Shown: positions 1 to 8,700 of the stretch, piece by piece
Layout of the letters: each line of letters begins with the position of its first letter
Numbering within the stretch: position 1 is the first letter of the stretch
Made by a program: the position numbers and the translations under genes
NCBI RefSeq assembly: GCF_041242975.1
Contig: NZ_CP162488.1
Coordinates: 1,354,001-1,418,000, forward strand
From: Xanthomonas sp. DAR 35659
Lineage (GTDB): Bacteria; Pseudomonadota; Gammaproteobacteria; Xanthomonadales; Xanthomonadaceae
Length of the DNA stretch: 64,000 nt
Direction: 5' to 3'
Notes under the pieces: model-generated
The model's database searches: none
Seen by the model: only the letters and a program-made list of their open reading frames with translations
What the model was told of the DNA's origin: nothing

Positions 1-663
1 AACCCGATCCGGCACATGGAGCGCAGCGGCATCATCCCGCGCTTCGCCGCGCTGCCGGATGCGGACAAGTACGCGATGATGGCGCGGTTCTTCGACCACA
101 ACCAGCCGCCGACCAACGACACCTTCGACCGCGCCGCGGCCTGGCCCAACTTCCGCCTGCACCTGGGCAGCCCGTGGCAGCAGGTGGCCGCGGACGGCGA
201 TGGCGTGGCGGTGACCACCCCGCACGGCTGCGAGCGTTTCGACTTCGTGGTGCTGTCGACCGGCCTGGTCACCGACCCGGCGTTGCGCCCGGAGCTGGCG
301 GCGGTAGCCGACGGCATCGCGCGCTGGTCCGACCGCTACCGGCCGCCGCCGGCGCAGGCGGTGCCGCTGCTCGACGCGCATCCCTACCTAGGGCCGGGCT
401 TCGAGTTGCAGCCGCGCACGCCGCAGCATGCGGTGCTGCTGCACGGCCTGTTCGCCTTCAACTACTCGGCGCTGCTGAGCCTGGGGCTGTCGGCGGCGGC
501 CCTGTCCGGGCTGCGGCATGCGCTGCCGCGCCTGGTGAAGGCGGTGGCCGACCAACTGTTCCTGGACGACCGCGAGGCGATCGTGGCGGACTACATGAGT
601 TACGCCGAACCCGAATTCGTCGGCCAATGGCCGCTGCCGCAGCTGGAGCAACGCGCCGGATGA
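1..663 (+). CDS. FAD/NAD(P)-binding oxidoreductase, C-terminal part
   Basis: The reading frame is open from the first base of the window, so the gene starts upstream and only about 220 C-terminal residues are seen. The piece has a 'FDFVVLSTGLVTDP' stretch, the usual second dinucleotide-binding strand of flavin monooxygenase-like proteins, and a C-terminal segment ending in 'LPQLEQRAG'. The N-terminal FAD fingerprint is outside the window. Its stop overlaps the uraH start (ATGA), so it belongs to the same transcript as the urate and xanthine genes. A role in purine catabolism, for example as a urate-oxidising flavoprotein, is inferred from position only; it does not visibly resemble HpxO. Confidence 0.75.
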   Translation, partial: NPIRHMERSGIIPRFAALPDADKYAMMARFFDHNQPPTNDTFDRAAAWPNFRLHLGSPWQQVAADGDGVAVTTPHGCERFDFVVLSTGLVTDPALRPELAAVADGIARWSDRYRPPPAQAVPLLDAHPYLGPGFELQPRTPQHAVLLHGLFAFNYSALLSLGLSAAALSGLRHALPRLVKAVADQLFLDDREAIVADYMSYAEPEFVGQWPLPQLEQRAG

Positions 664-992
664 CCACGCTCTCGACCCATGTGCTGGACCTGAGCCGCGG
701 CGTGCCCGCGGCGGGCATGGCGGTGCGCCTGTGCGCCGGCGAGCGCGTGCTGCATGACGACCTCACCGATGCCGACGGGCGCTGTCCGGCGCTGCGCGCG
801 CTGACCCTGGCTGCCGGCACGTATCGCCTGGAATTCGCCGTGGCCGACTACTTCCGCGGCCAGGGCGTGGCGTTGCCGGAGCCGCCGTTCCTGGAGGTGG
901 TGCCGATCGTGTTCGGGATGACCGCTGCCGGGCACTACCACGTGCCGCTGCTGGTCTCGCCGTTCGGCTATTCCACCTACCGGGGCAGTTGA
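660..992 (+). CDS. uraH: 5-hydroxyisourate hydrolase (transthyretin-like)
   Basis: This 110-residue protein hydrolyses 5-hydroxyisourate, the unstable product of urate oxidation, to OHCU. It shows both family signatures: the N-terminal 'LSTHVLDLSRGVPA' block with His7, and the C-terminal tetrapeptide YRGS. Length matches bacterial HIUases. The ATG at 660 overlaps the stop of the upstream flavoprotein by ATGA. The frame is open further upstream, but only residues from this ATG fit the family. It directly precedes xdhA, so urate production by xanthine dehydrogenase and later urate breakdown appear to be co-expressed. No OHCU decarboxylase is seen in the window. Confidence 0.93.
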   Translation: MTTLSTHVLDLSRGVPAAGMAVRLCAGERVLHDDLTDADGRCPALRALTLAAGTYRLEFAVADYFRGQGVALPEPPFLEVVPIVFGMTAAGHYHVPLLVSPFGYSTYRGS

Positions 993-994
993 AC

Positions 995-2461
995 ATGGAC
1001 GCGGTGCGATTCCTGCTCGATGGTCAGGTGCAGACGCTGGAGGCGGTGGATCCGACCGCCAGCGTGCTCGAGTTGCTGCGTTACCGGCTCGGTCGCACAG
1101 GCACCAAGGAAGGCTGCGCCGAAGGCGATTGCGGCGCCTGCACCGTGCTGGTCGGCGAACTGGACGGCGCCGACGGCGCCGAGCGGGTGCGCTGGCGCGC
1201 GCTCAACGCCTGCATCCTGTTCGTGCCCATGCTCGACGGCAAGGCGCTGCTCACCGTGGAGAGCCTGGGCGCCGGCGCGGCGCTGCACCCGGTGCAGGAG
1301 CAACTGATGCAGTGCCACGGCACGCAGTGCGGCTTCTGCACGCCCGGCTTCGTGATGTCGCTGTACGCGCGCAGCATCGGCGCGCTGGGCACCGATGCCG
1401 CGCTGACCGACGTGCTGGCCGGCAACCTGTGCCGCTGCACCGGCTATGGCCCGATCCTGCAGGCCGGCGCGGCGGTGCCGGCCGTGCCGCGCGACGATGC
1501 GGCCACCGTGGCCGCGCTGCGGGCGCTGCGTCGCGACACCGCATCGATCCAGACGCACGCCGACACGCATGCCGGCCGCGTGCGCCGCGGCACCGCGCCG
1601 CGCAGCGCCGACGCGCTGGCGGCCTTGCTGCTGGAGCGGCCCGAAGCGCGTCTGGTCGCCGGCGCCACCGACGTCGGCCTGTGGGTCACCAAGCAGCAAC
1701 GGGTGCTCGACGATGTGGTGTTCATCGGCGACATCCCCGAGTTGCGCGAACTGCACGACACGCCCGACGGCCTGCACATCGGCGCCTGCGTGCGCTACAG
1801 CGAAGCCCAGGCCGCATTGGCCGCGCTGCACCCGGCGCTGGGCGAACTGCTGCGGCGCATCGGCGGCACCCAGGTGCGCAACGCCGGCACCATCGGCGGC
1901 AACATCGCCAACGGCTCGCCGATCGGCGACATGCCGCCGGCGCTGATCGCGCTCGGCGCCACCCTGACCCTGCGCCGCGGCGTGATCCGGCGCACGCTGC
2001 CGCTGGAGGATTTCTTCCTGAGCTACGGCCGGCAGGCGCGGATGCCCGGCGAGTTCGTCGAAAGCGTGTACGTGCCGCGTCCGCGCGCGGGCACGCTGTA
2101 CCGGGCGGACAAGCTCAGCAAACGCTTCGACAGCGACATTTCCGCGGTCTGCGGCGCCTTCGCGCTGGAGATCGCCGACGGCACGGTGACGCACGCGCGC
2201 ATCGCCTTCGGCGGCATGGCCGGTATCCCGCAGCGCGCGCACGCCGCCGAGCGGGCCCTGCTCGGGCAGCCGTGGAGCGCGGCCACGGTCGCCGCGGCCG
2301 GCGCCGCGCTGGCGCAGGACGTCAGCCCGCTCAGCGACGTGCGCGGCTCGGCCGGCTACCGCCTGGCGGTCGCGGCGAACCTGCTGCAACGGCTGTGGCT
2401 GGCGCAGCAGCATCCGCACGCGCCCCTGTCGGTGCTGGCGCCGGAGCTGGCCGATGGCTGA
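995..2461 (+). CDS. xdhA: Xanthine dehydrogenase small subunit (FeS and FAD domains)
   Basis: This subunit carries electrons from the molybdenum site of xanthine dehydrogenase to NAD+. Residues 1-80 are a plant-type [2Fe-2S] ferredoxin domain with Cys41, Cys46, Cys49 and Cys73. Residues about 100-155 are the second [2Fe-2S] domain (Cys112, Cys115, Cys146, Cys148; 'QCGFCTPGF', 'CRCTGY'). The rest is the FAD-binding domain, with 'NAGTIGGNIANGSPIGD' and a CO dehydrogenase flavoprotein C-terminal domain. I chose ATG 995; a TTG at 989 overlapping the uraH stop is the alternative and adds two residues. The 3' end overlaps xdhB by 8 bases, so subunits are probably made by coupled translation. Confidence 0.94.
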   Translation: MDAVRFLLDGQVQTLEAVDPTASVLELLRYRLGRTGTKEGCAEGDCGACTVLVGELDGADGAERVRWRALNACILFVPMLDGKALLTVESLGAGAALHPVQEQLMQCHGTQCGFCTPGFVMSLYARSIGALGTDAALTDVLAGNLCRCTGYGPILQAGAAVPAVPRDDAATVAALRALRRDTASIQTHADTHAGRVRRGTAPRSADALAALLLERPEARLVAGATDVGLWVTKQQRVLDDVVFIGDIPELRELHDTPDGLHIGACVRYSEAQAALAALHPALGELLRRIGGTQVRNAGTIGGNIANGSPIGDMPPALIALGATLTLRRGVIRRTLPLEDFFLSYGRQARMPGEFVESVYVPRPRAGTLYRADKLSKRFDSDISAVCGAFALEIADGTVTHARIAFGGMAGIPQRAHAAERALLGQPWSAATVAAAGAALAQDVSPLSDVRGSAGYRLAVAANLLQRLWLAQQHPHAPLSVLAPELADG

Positions 2462-4781
2462 CGGCATGCCGCTCGACGCCGCCGCGCCGCAGGTGCACCG
2501 ATCACTGCGCCACGACAGCGCGCACGGCCACGTCAGCGGCCAGGCGCGCTACATCGACGACCTGCCGGAGCCGCCCGGCCTGCTGCATCTGGCCTTCGGC
2601 CTGAGCGCGCAGGCGCATGCGCGGGTGCTGCGGCTGGACCTGGATCCGGTGCGCGCCGCGCCCGGCGTGGTGGCGGTGTTCGCCGCCGCCGACATTCCCG
2701 GCGAGAACAACGTCGCGCCGGTGGCGCATGACGACCCGCTGTTCGCCGGCGACACGGTGCTCTATCACGGGCAGCCGCTGTTCGTGGTGGCTGCCGACAG
2801 CCACGCCGCGGCGCGCCGGGCGGCGCGGCTGGCGGTGGTCGACTACGCGCCGTTGCCGGCGCTGCTGAGCATCGCCGACGCGCGCGCGGCCGGCGCGGCG
2901 CTGGAGCCGGCGCAGCGCATGGCGCGCGGCGGCGACGTCGACGCCGCCTTGGCCGCGGCGCCGCGGCGCTGCAGTGGCGCGCTGCAGATCGGCGGGCAGG
3001 AGCACTTCTATCTGGAAGGACAGATCGCCGTGGCCCTGCCCGGCGAGCAGAGGCAACTGCACGTGCTGTCCTCGACCCAGCACCCCAGCGAAGTGCAGCA
3101 CCTGATCGCGGCGTTGCTGGGACTGTCCAGCGCCGACGTCACCGTGGAAGTGCGGCGCATGGGCGGTGCCTTCGGCGGCAAGGAAACCCAGGCGGCGGCG
3201 CCGGCCGCGGCCTGCGCGCTGGTCGCCGCGCTGACCGGGCGCCCGGCCAAGCTGCGCTACGACCGCGACGACGACATGCGCATCACCGGCAAGCGCCACG
3301 ACTTCCAGGTCGAGTACGCGGCCGGTTTCGACGACGACGGCCGCCTGCTGGCGTTGCGCCTGGAACTGGCCTCGCGCTGCGGCGCCACCACCGATCTGTC
3401 GCTGGCGATCAACGACCGCGCCATGTTCCATGCCGACAACTGCTACTGGCTGCCGGTGGTGGAGATCGTCTCGCACCGGCTGCGCACGCACACCGTGTCC
3501 AACACCGCGTTCCGCGGCTTCGGCGGCCCGCAGGGCATGCTGGCGATCGAACGCGTGCTGGATGCGGTCGCCGCCGCGCTGGGCCGCGATCCGCTGCAGG
3601 TGCGCCGCGTCAATCTGTACGCGGCGCCGGCGCGCAACGTGACGCCCTACGGCATGACCGTGGCCGACAACGTGGCCCCGGCGTTGATCGAGGAACTGGC
3701 CGCGCGCACCGGCTACGCCGCGCGGCAGGCGGCGGTGGCGGCGTTCAACGCGCGTCACCGCGTGCTGAAGAAGGGGCTGGCGCTGACCCCGGTGAAGTTC
3801 GGCATCAGCTTCACCACCAGCCATCTCAACCAGGCCGGCGCGCTGGTGCTGGTCTACGCCGACGGCTCGGTGCAGCTCAATCATGGCGGCACCGAGATGG
3901 GGCAGGGGCTGATGATCAAGGTCGCGCAGATCGTCGCCGACGTGTTCGGCATCGACGTGGCGCAGGTGCGCATCACCGCCACGCGCACCGACAAGGTGCC
4001 CAACACCTCGGCCACCGCGGCGTCCTCGGGCACCGACCTCAACGGCATGGCCGCCTACAACGCGGCCAGCGCCATCCGCGCGCGCCTGGCCGCGCTGGCC
4101 GCCGAGCGCGGCGGCGTGACGCCGGAGCAGGTCCGCTTCGCCGGCGGCGAGGTGGTCGCCGGCGATCTCGTGCTGGCGTTCGGCGCGCTGTGCCGGCAGG
4201 CGCACATGGCGCGCATCTCGCTGGCCGCCAGCGGCTACTACGCCACGCCCAAGATCCACTACGACCGCGCCAGCCACCGCGGCCGGCCGTTCTATTACTT
4301 CGCCTACGGCGCGGCGCTGAGCGAAGTGGTGATCGATACCCTGACCGGCGAGCATCGGGTGCTGGCGGTGGACGTGTTGCACGACGTCGGCCGCTCGCTC
4401 AATCCGGCCATCGACCTGGGCCAGATCGAGGGCGGCTTCATCCAGGGGTTGGGTTGGCTGACCACCGAGGAACTGGTCTACGACGCGCAAGGCCGGCTGC
4501 TGACCCATGCGCCGTCCACGTACAAGATTCCCACCGCAGGGGATCGCCCGGCGCGCATGCGGATCGACCTGTGGGACGCTGGACGCAACGACGAGCCGAC
4601 CATCCACCGCTCCAAGGCGGTGGGCGAGCCGCCGTTGATGCTGGCGATCTCGGTGTTCTCGGCGCTGACCCAGGCGGTGGCCGCGGCGGCGCCCGGCCCC
4701 GGCCTGCCGGCGCTGGACGCGCCGGCCACCCCGGAACGCATCCTCGCCGCGATCGCGGCACGGCGCGCCGATGCGCGCTGA
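2454..4781 (+). CDS. xdhB: Xanthine dehydrogenase molybdenum-binding subunit
   Basis: This is the 775-residue catalytic subunit that hydroxylates hypoxanthine and xanthine to urate. Family motifs are in order: the MoCo loop 'MGGAFGGKE' near residue 238, 'NTAFRGFGGPQG' near 350, 'GTEMGQGL' near 480, and the C-terminal 'AVGEPPLML' carrying the general-base glutamate near residue 724. The sequence is full length for the XdhB family. It overlaps xdhA at its start and xdhC at its end (4771-4781). This spacing suggests one transcript from the upstream flavoprotein through xdhC. Confidence 0.95.
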   Translation: MADGMPLDAAAPQVHRSLRHDSAHGHVSGQARYIDDLPEPPGLLHLAFGLSAQAHARVLRLDLDPVRAAPGVVAVFAAADIPGENNVAPVAHDDPLFAGDTVLYHGQPLFVVAADSHAAARRAARLAVVDYAPLPALLSIADARAAGAALEPAQRMARGGDVDAALAAAPRRCSGALQIGGQEHFYLEGQIAVALPGEQRQLHVLSSTQHPSEVQHLIAALLGLSSADVTVEVRRMGGAFGGKETQAAAPAAACALVAALTGRPAKLRYDRDDDMRITGKRHDFQVEYAAGFDDDGRLLALRLELASRCGATTDLSLAINDRAMFHADNCYWLPVVEIVSHRLRTHTVSNTAFRGFGGPQGMLAIERVLDAVAAALGRDPLQVRRVNLYAAPARNVTPYGMTVADNVAPALIEELAARTGYAARQAAVAAFNARHRVLKKGLALTPVKFGISFTTSHLNQAGALVLVYADGSVQLNHGGTEMGQGLMIKVAQIVADVFGIDVAQVRITATRTDKVPNTSATAASSGTDLNGMAAYNAASAIRARLAALAAERGGVTPEQVRFAGGEVVAGDLVLAFGALCRQAHMARISLAASGYYATPKIHYDRASHRGRPFYYFAYGAALSEVVIDTLTGEHRVLAVDVLHDVGRSLNPAIDLGQIEGGFIQGLGWLTTEELVYDAQGRLLTHAPSTYKIPTAGDRPARMRIDLWDAGRNDEPTIHRSKAVGEPPLMLAISVFSALTQAVAAAAPGPGLPALDAPATPERILAAIAARRADAR

Positions 4782-5805
4782 CTGGAGCCTGCAGGCGGAA
4801 GCGGCGCTGGCGCGCGGCGCGGCGGCCCTGGTCACGGTGCTGGCCACCGCCGGCTCGACCCCGCGCGAGGCCGGCACGCGCATGCTGGTGACCGCCGACG
4901 GCACCCTCGGCACCATCGGCGGCGGCGTGCTGGAGTGGCGCGCCAGCGCCCTGGCGCGCGCGCTCCTCGCGCAGCCGCCAGGGAGTTGGCAGGTGCAGGA
5001 CTACACGCTGGGCGCGGTCGCGCCGGCGCGCTCCGTGCGCTGCAGCGGTCGTTGCGGCGACTGCGTGGCGCACGCCCAGGCCGACGATCTGCTCGGCCAG
5101 TGCTGCGGCGGCCGCGTGCGCCTGTTGCTGGAGCGGCTGGACCCGGCGCGCAGCGATTGGCTGCGCCAGGCGACGCTCGGCCGCACGTTGCTGACCCGGT
5201 TGCGGCGCGCTGATCTCGAACATTCCATCGGCGATGCGGCGCCGCAAGCGCTGTCGCTGCGGGCGCCGGCGCCCGCGGCGGGCGCCTTGTTGGCGCAGGC
5301 GATCGGCCCGCGCTGTACGCCGCTGTCGCTGTTCGGCGCCGGCCATGTCGGCATCGCCATCGCGCGCGCGCTGCACGGCTTGCCGTTCGCGCTGGCCTGG
5401 TCCGATTCGCGCGCCGACCTGGCCGCCGCGGCCGGCGCGGAGCATCTGCAGGAAGCGGCGCTGCTCGCGCATGCCGCGGCGGCGCCGGCCGAGGCGATGC
5501 TGCTGATCCTGACCCACGACCACGCGCTGGATTATCGGCTCACCGCGGCGGCGCTGAGCGGCCAGGCCTGCTTCGTCGGCCTGATCGGCTCGGCGTCCAA
5601 GCGCGCGCGGTTCCTGTCGCGGCTGCGCCACGACGGCCTGGGCGAGGCAGCACGGACGCGGCTGACCTGCCCGATCGGCTTGCCCGGCATCCACGGCAAA
5701 GCGCCGGCGGTGATCGCGATCGCGGTGGTCGCGCAGTTGCTGCAGCGTGCGTCGGCGAACGACGCCGTGTCGCTGCCACTTCCATCCGCGCTCGCTGTGC
5801 GCTGA
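4771..5805 (+). CDS. xdhC: Xanthine dehydrogenase accessory protein XdhC
   Basis: XdhC binds molybdenum cofactor, helps its sulfuration and delivers it to XdhB. The 344-residue protein has the N-terminal XdhC/CoxI domain ('GSTPREAGTRMLV', 'GTIGGGVLEW') and a C-terminal Rossmann-like domain ('LFGAGHVGIAIARAL' near residue 190, 'LIGSASKRARF' near 270). It overlaps xdhB by 11 bases and is the last gene of the operon. Beyond its stop lies a long repeat-filled spacer. Cysteines around residue 90-115 (CSGRCGDC and CC) are more numerous than usual and might contribute to ligand binding; that is inference. Confidence 0.93.
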   Translation: MRADWSLQAEAALARGAAALVTVLATAGSTPREAGTRMLVTADGTLGTIGGGVLEWRASALARALLAQPPGSWQVQDYTLGAVAPARSVRCSGRCGDCVAHAQADDLLGQCCGGRVRLLLERLDPARSDWLRQATLGRTLLTRLRRADLEHSIGDAAPQALSLRAPAPAAGALLAQAIGPRCTPLSLFGAGHVGIAIARALHGLPFALAWSDSRADLAAAAGAEHLQEAALLAHAAAAPAEAMLLILTHDHALDYRLTAAALSGQACFVGLIGSASKRARFLSRLRHDGLGEAARTRLTCPIGLPGIHGKAPAVIAIAVVAQLLQRASANDAVSLPLPSALAVR

Positions 5806-5869
5806 CATCGCCATCGTGGACGCGTCGCTGCGTGGCCTGTGGCGATCCGTCACGAAGAATGAAGTGTGG

Positions 5870-6270
5870 GAGGTTCGGACTTCGGACACGGTCCGTCGGG
5901 GCTGAAGCCCCTCCTACAGTGCACCAGCCAACTCGCCGCAAGCCCCTGTAGGAGCCCCTGTAGGAGCGGCTTCAGCCGCGACGAGCGAAGCGGTGCGCTT
6001 TCCGAAGGCGCAACGCGTCGGAACTGAAGTCCCTTCCACAAATGCATCCAGCCAGCTCGCCGCAAGCCCCCTGTAGGAGCGGCTTCAGCCGCGACGAGCG
6101 AAGCGGTGCGCTTTGCGATGGCGCAACGCGTCGGTGCTGAAGCCCCTCCTACAGTGCACCAGCCAGCTCGCCGCACGCCCCTGTAGGAGCGGCTTCAGCC
6201 GCGACGAGCGAAGCGTGGCAGGTTCGGACTTCGGACACAGTCTGTCGGGGCTGAAGTCCCTCCCACAGTC
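5870..6270. repeat. Cluster of alternating palindromic repeats
   Basis: Direct units beginning TGTAGGAGCGGCTTCAGCCG start at 5959, 6072 and 6182 and run about 34 bases. They alternate with inverted, diverged units ('GGGGCTGAAGCCCCTCCTAC' type) at about 5895-5920, 6129-6153 and 6243-6268. The period is about 110 bases, and spacers between units also repeat (GGTGCGCTT, GCGCAACGCGTCGG, CCAGCTCGCCGCA). The array fills the 526-base gap between xdhC and cysK. This is a REP/BIME-like dispersed element; no coding potential is seen. Confidence 0.9.
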
Positions 6271-6298
6271 ACCCGAATGACGCGCCGCCATTGCATGA

Positions 6299-6322
6299 CG
6301 ACGCGGCTGCATCGCCGCGTCG
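6299..6322 (-). terminator. Possible hairpin after cysK
   Basis: A 9-bp perfect stem (CGACGCGGC / GCCGCGTCG) with a 6-base loop lies 10 bases beyond the cysK stop. There is no clear T-run on the minus strand, so a true rho-independent terminator is uncertain. Confidence 0.3.
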
Positions 6323-6331
6323 CCACGCCGC

Positions 6332-7291
6332 TTACGGCAGACCGGCCAGCCAGTCGTCGTCGCTGCCTTCGTTGATGTCGGCGAACAGCGGCGTGGAGAA
6401 GTAGCGCTCGCCGGTGTCCGGCAGCATCGCCAGGATCACCGCGCCGGGCGTGGCGGCTTCGGCCACGCGCAGCGCGGTGGCGACGGTGCCGCCGCCGGAA
6501 ATGCCGGTGAAGATGCCTTCCTCAGCGGCCAGGCGGCGCGACACCGCGATGGCATCGGCGTCCTCCACGCTCAGCACCTCGTCGTAGACCTCGCGGTTGA
6601 GCACCTCCGGCACGAAGTCCGGAGTCCAGCCCTGGATCTTGTGCGGCTTCCACTCCTGGCCCTGCAGCAGCGCGGCGCCGGCCGGCTCGGTGGCGGTGAT
6701 GCGCACGTCCGGGCGCGCCACCCGCAGCACTTCGCCGACGCCGGTGAGGGTGCCGCCGGTGCCCCAGCCGCTGACGAAATGGTCGAGCCGGCGGCCGGCG
6801 AAATCGCGCAGGATCTCCGCGGCGGTGGTGCTGCGGTGGTAGGCCGGGTTCGCCGGGTTGGCGAACTGCCGGGCCAGGAACCAGCCGTGCTGCCTGGCCA
6901 GTTCCTCGGCCTTGCGCACCATGCCGCTGCCGCGCTCGGCGGCCGGGGTCAGGATCACCTTGGCGCCATAGGCGCGCATCAGCTTGCGGCGCTCGATCGA
7001 GAAGGTCTCCACCATCGTCGCCACGAACTTGTAGCCGCGCGCGGCGGCGACCATCGCCAGGGCCACGCCGGTGTTGCCCGAGGTCGCCTCGACGATGGTG
7101 TCGCCGGGCTTGAGCAGGCCCCGCGCCTCGGCGTCGAGCACGATCGCCAGGGCCAGGCGGTCCTTGACCGAGCCGCCGGGGTTGAAGGCCTCGACCTTGA
7201 CGTACAGGTCCACGTGCGCCGGCGCCAGGCGGTGCAGCTTGACGATCGGGGTGTGGCCGATGGTGTCGAGGATGTTGTCGTAGATGGCCAT
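6332..7291 (-). CDS. cysK: Cysteine synthase A (O-acetylserine sulfhydrylase)
   Basis: This PLP enzyme makes cysteine from O-acetylserine and sulfide, the last step of the pathway encoded in this window. The 319-residue protein has the PLP lysine at Lys43 in 'NPGGSVKDR', the substrate loop 'TSGNTG' at 70-75, the phosphate-binding 'GTGGT' at 177-181 and 'GISGGG' at 263-268. Length fits CysK. It lies 25 bases downstream of cysG on the same strand, so the two are probably co-transcribed. A CysM-type enzyme is less likely given the overall CysK-like loop sequences. Confidence 0.95.
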   Translation of the reverse strand: MAIYDNILDTIGHTPIVKLHRLAPAHVDLYVKVEAFNPGGSVKDRLALAIVLDAEARGLLKPGDTIVEATSGNTGVALAMVAAARGYKFVATMVETFSIERRKLMRAYGAKVILTPAAERGSGMVRKAEELARQHGWFLARQFANPANPAYHRSTTAAEILRDFAGRRLDHFVSGWGTGGTLTGVGEVLRVARPDVRITATEPAGAALLQGQEWKPHKIQGWTPDFVPEVLNREVYDEVLSVEDADAIAVSRRLAAEEGIFTGISGGGTVATALRVAEAATPGAVILAMLPDTGERYFSTPLFADINEGSDDDWLAGLP

Positions 7292-7316
7292 GCGTGGGGT
7301 CTCCGGAAAGTGCGGG

Positions 7317-8534
7317 TCAGGCGGCGTGGGCCAGGGTAGGCACGGCCGGCGTCGGGGAAGGTGAGGGCGCCGCGCCCAGCGGCGCGGTGCCGAACCAGTG
7401 CAGGGTCGACGCCAGCGCGGCCACCTCGCCCAGGATCAGCAGCGCCGGCGAACGCACCTGGTGCGCGCGGGCGGTGTCGGGCAGGTCGGCCAGGGTGCCG
7501 GTGATCACCCGCTGTTCGGGGCGCGAGCCGTTTTCGACCAGCGCGAACGGGGTGTCGGCGGCGCGGCCGGCGTGCAGCAGGCGCGCGCGCACCGTGTCCA
7601 GCCCGGCCACGCCCATGTACACCGCCAGGGTCTGCCGTTGCTGCGCCAGCGCGGCCCAGTCCAGCGTGTCGAACGAATCCTTGCAGTGCGCGGTGGCCAG
7701 GCGCAGCGACTGCGCATGGTCGCGATGGGTCAGCGGGATGCCGGCATAGGCCGCGCAGGCCAGTGCCGCGGTGATGCCCGGCACCACCGCGTAGGGCACG
7801 GCGTGCGCCCGCAGATATTCCAGTTCCTCGCCGCCGCGGCCGAACACGAACGGATCGCCGCCCTTCAGCCGCACCACCCGGCGTCCGCGCCGCGCGTGCT
7901 CCAGCAGCAGCGCGTGGATCTGCTCTTGGCGCACGCTGTGGCCGTCGGCCGACTTGCCGACCTCGATCCGCTCGGCGCTGGCCGGCAGCAGGTCCAGGAT
8001 CGCGGCGCTGACCAAGCGGTCGTGCAGGACCACGTCGGCGTGGCGCAGCGCGTGCAGTGCGTTGAGGGTCAGCAGGCCGGGGTCGCCGGGGCCGGCACCG
8101 ACCAGGGTCACGCTGCCGGGGCGGATCGGCGGCGCCGCTGCCGCGGTGGCGGGCGCGTCGACGCCAACGCTGCCGGGATCGGCCGGCGTGGGCAGGGCCA
8201 GCGGCTCGGCGGCGCCGGGCGCGACCTGCGACAGCACCCGCTGCGCGGTGGCGGCCTGCAGCGCCAGCCGGTTCACCGCGGCGTCGTCGCTGGCGGCGAT
8301 CAGGTACCACGTCGCGTCCAGCCAGGCGGCATCGAAGCGGCCGCGCAGCCACTGGAGGCGTCCGGCGTCGGCCCAGGCCTGCAACCCCGGGCTCAGCGCC
8401 AACGCGCCCACGCGCGGCGCGGCGCCGGCGGCCAGCAGCGCCTGCACCTGGCGCTCGGCGGTCGCGCCGCCGCCGACCACCAGCACGGGCCGCTGGCGCA
8501 GGTCCGGATACAACGCGATCGGGGCAGGGCTCAC
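7317..8534 (-). CDS. cysG: Siroheme synthase, uroporphyrinogen-III methyltransferase with shortened N-terminal module
   Basis: The C-terminal two thirds is a complete SAM-dependent uroporphyrinogen-III C-methyltransferase ('[16 protein letters not shown]', '[18 protein letters not shown]', '[20 protein letters not shown]'). It feeds siroheme to sulfite reductase. The N-terminus has the Rossmann part of the precorrin-2 dehydrogenase/ferrochelatase module ('[15 protein letters not shown]', 'AASDDAAVN'). It then passes through an Ala/Pro-rich linker straight into the methyltransferase, and about 90-100 residues found in E. coli CysG, including the Ser128 region, are absent. The start is uncertain: GTG 8534 fits the family N-terminus, while the frame is open to ATG 8654. 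It is divergent from the cysB-type regulator and upstream of cysK. Confidence 0.85.
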   Translation of the reverse strand: MSPAPIALYPDLRQRPVLVVGGGATAERQVQALLAAGAAPRVGALALSPGLQAWADAGRLQWLRGRFDAAWLDATWYLIAASDDAAVNRLALQAATAQRVLSQVAPGAAEPLALPTPADPGSVGVDAPATAAAAPPIRPGSVTLVGAGPGDPGLLTLNALHALRHADVVLHDRLVSAAILDLLPASAERIEVGKSADGHSVRQEQIHALLLEHARRGRRVVRLKGGDPFVFGRGGEELEYLRAHAVPYAVVPGITAALACAAYAGIPLTHRDHAQSLRLATAHCKDSFDTLDWAALAQQRQTLAVYMGVAGLDTVRARLLHAGRAADTPFALVENGSRPEQRVITGTLADLPDTARAHQVRSPALLILGEVAALASTLHWFGTAPLGAAPSPSPTPAVPTLAHAA

Positions 8535-8576
8535 GGCGGTCGCAGCGCAGGAAGGAAGGAGGGCATGACCGTAGCG

Positions 8577-8640
8577 CCGGCTTATAGCGCCAGGAAATGA
8601 CTTCATCCTTCTGCCAGATAGCTTTCGGTTATAAGGTGGA
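8577..8640. promoter_or_regulatory. Candidate CysB-type operator region
   Basis: The divergent cysG / LysR gap contains GGCTTAT (8579-8585) and GGTTAT (8628-8633, inside 'TTTCGGTTATAAGG'). These are AT-rich islands in otherwise GC-rich DNA. The same two boxes occur in the cysJ / cysD divergent gap at 24901-24914. Sharing by two sulfur-assimilation promoters suggests a regulator site. Assignment to CysB is inference. Confidence 0.35.
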
Positions 8641-8700
8641 TGCCGCATTTCCACTACAGTCGAGGCTGCTCCCGCCAGGCGGCGCCTCGCCCTCGTCCCG

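Noticed and set aside
5959..6215. Three evenly spaced 34-base units as a CRISPR array
   Set aside because: Units are palindromic dispersed elements found all over the window, spacers between them are themselves repeated and inverted, and no cas gene is near.
8535..8654. Extended N-terminus of CysG from ATG 8654
   Set aside because: The added residues are basic, do not match the family, and cover the divergent promoter region.
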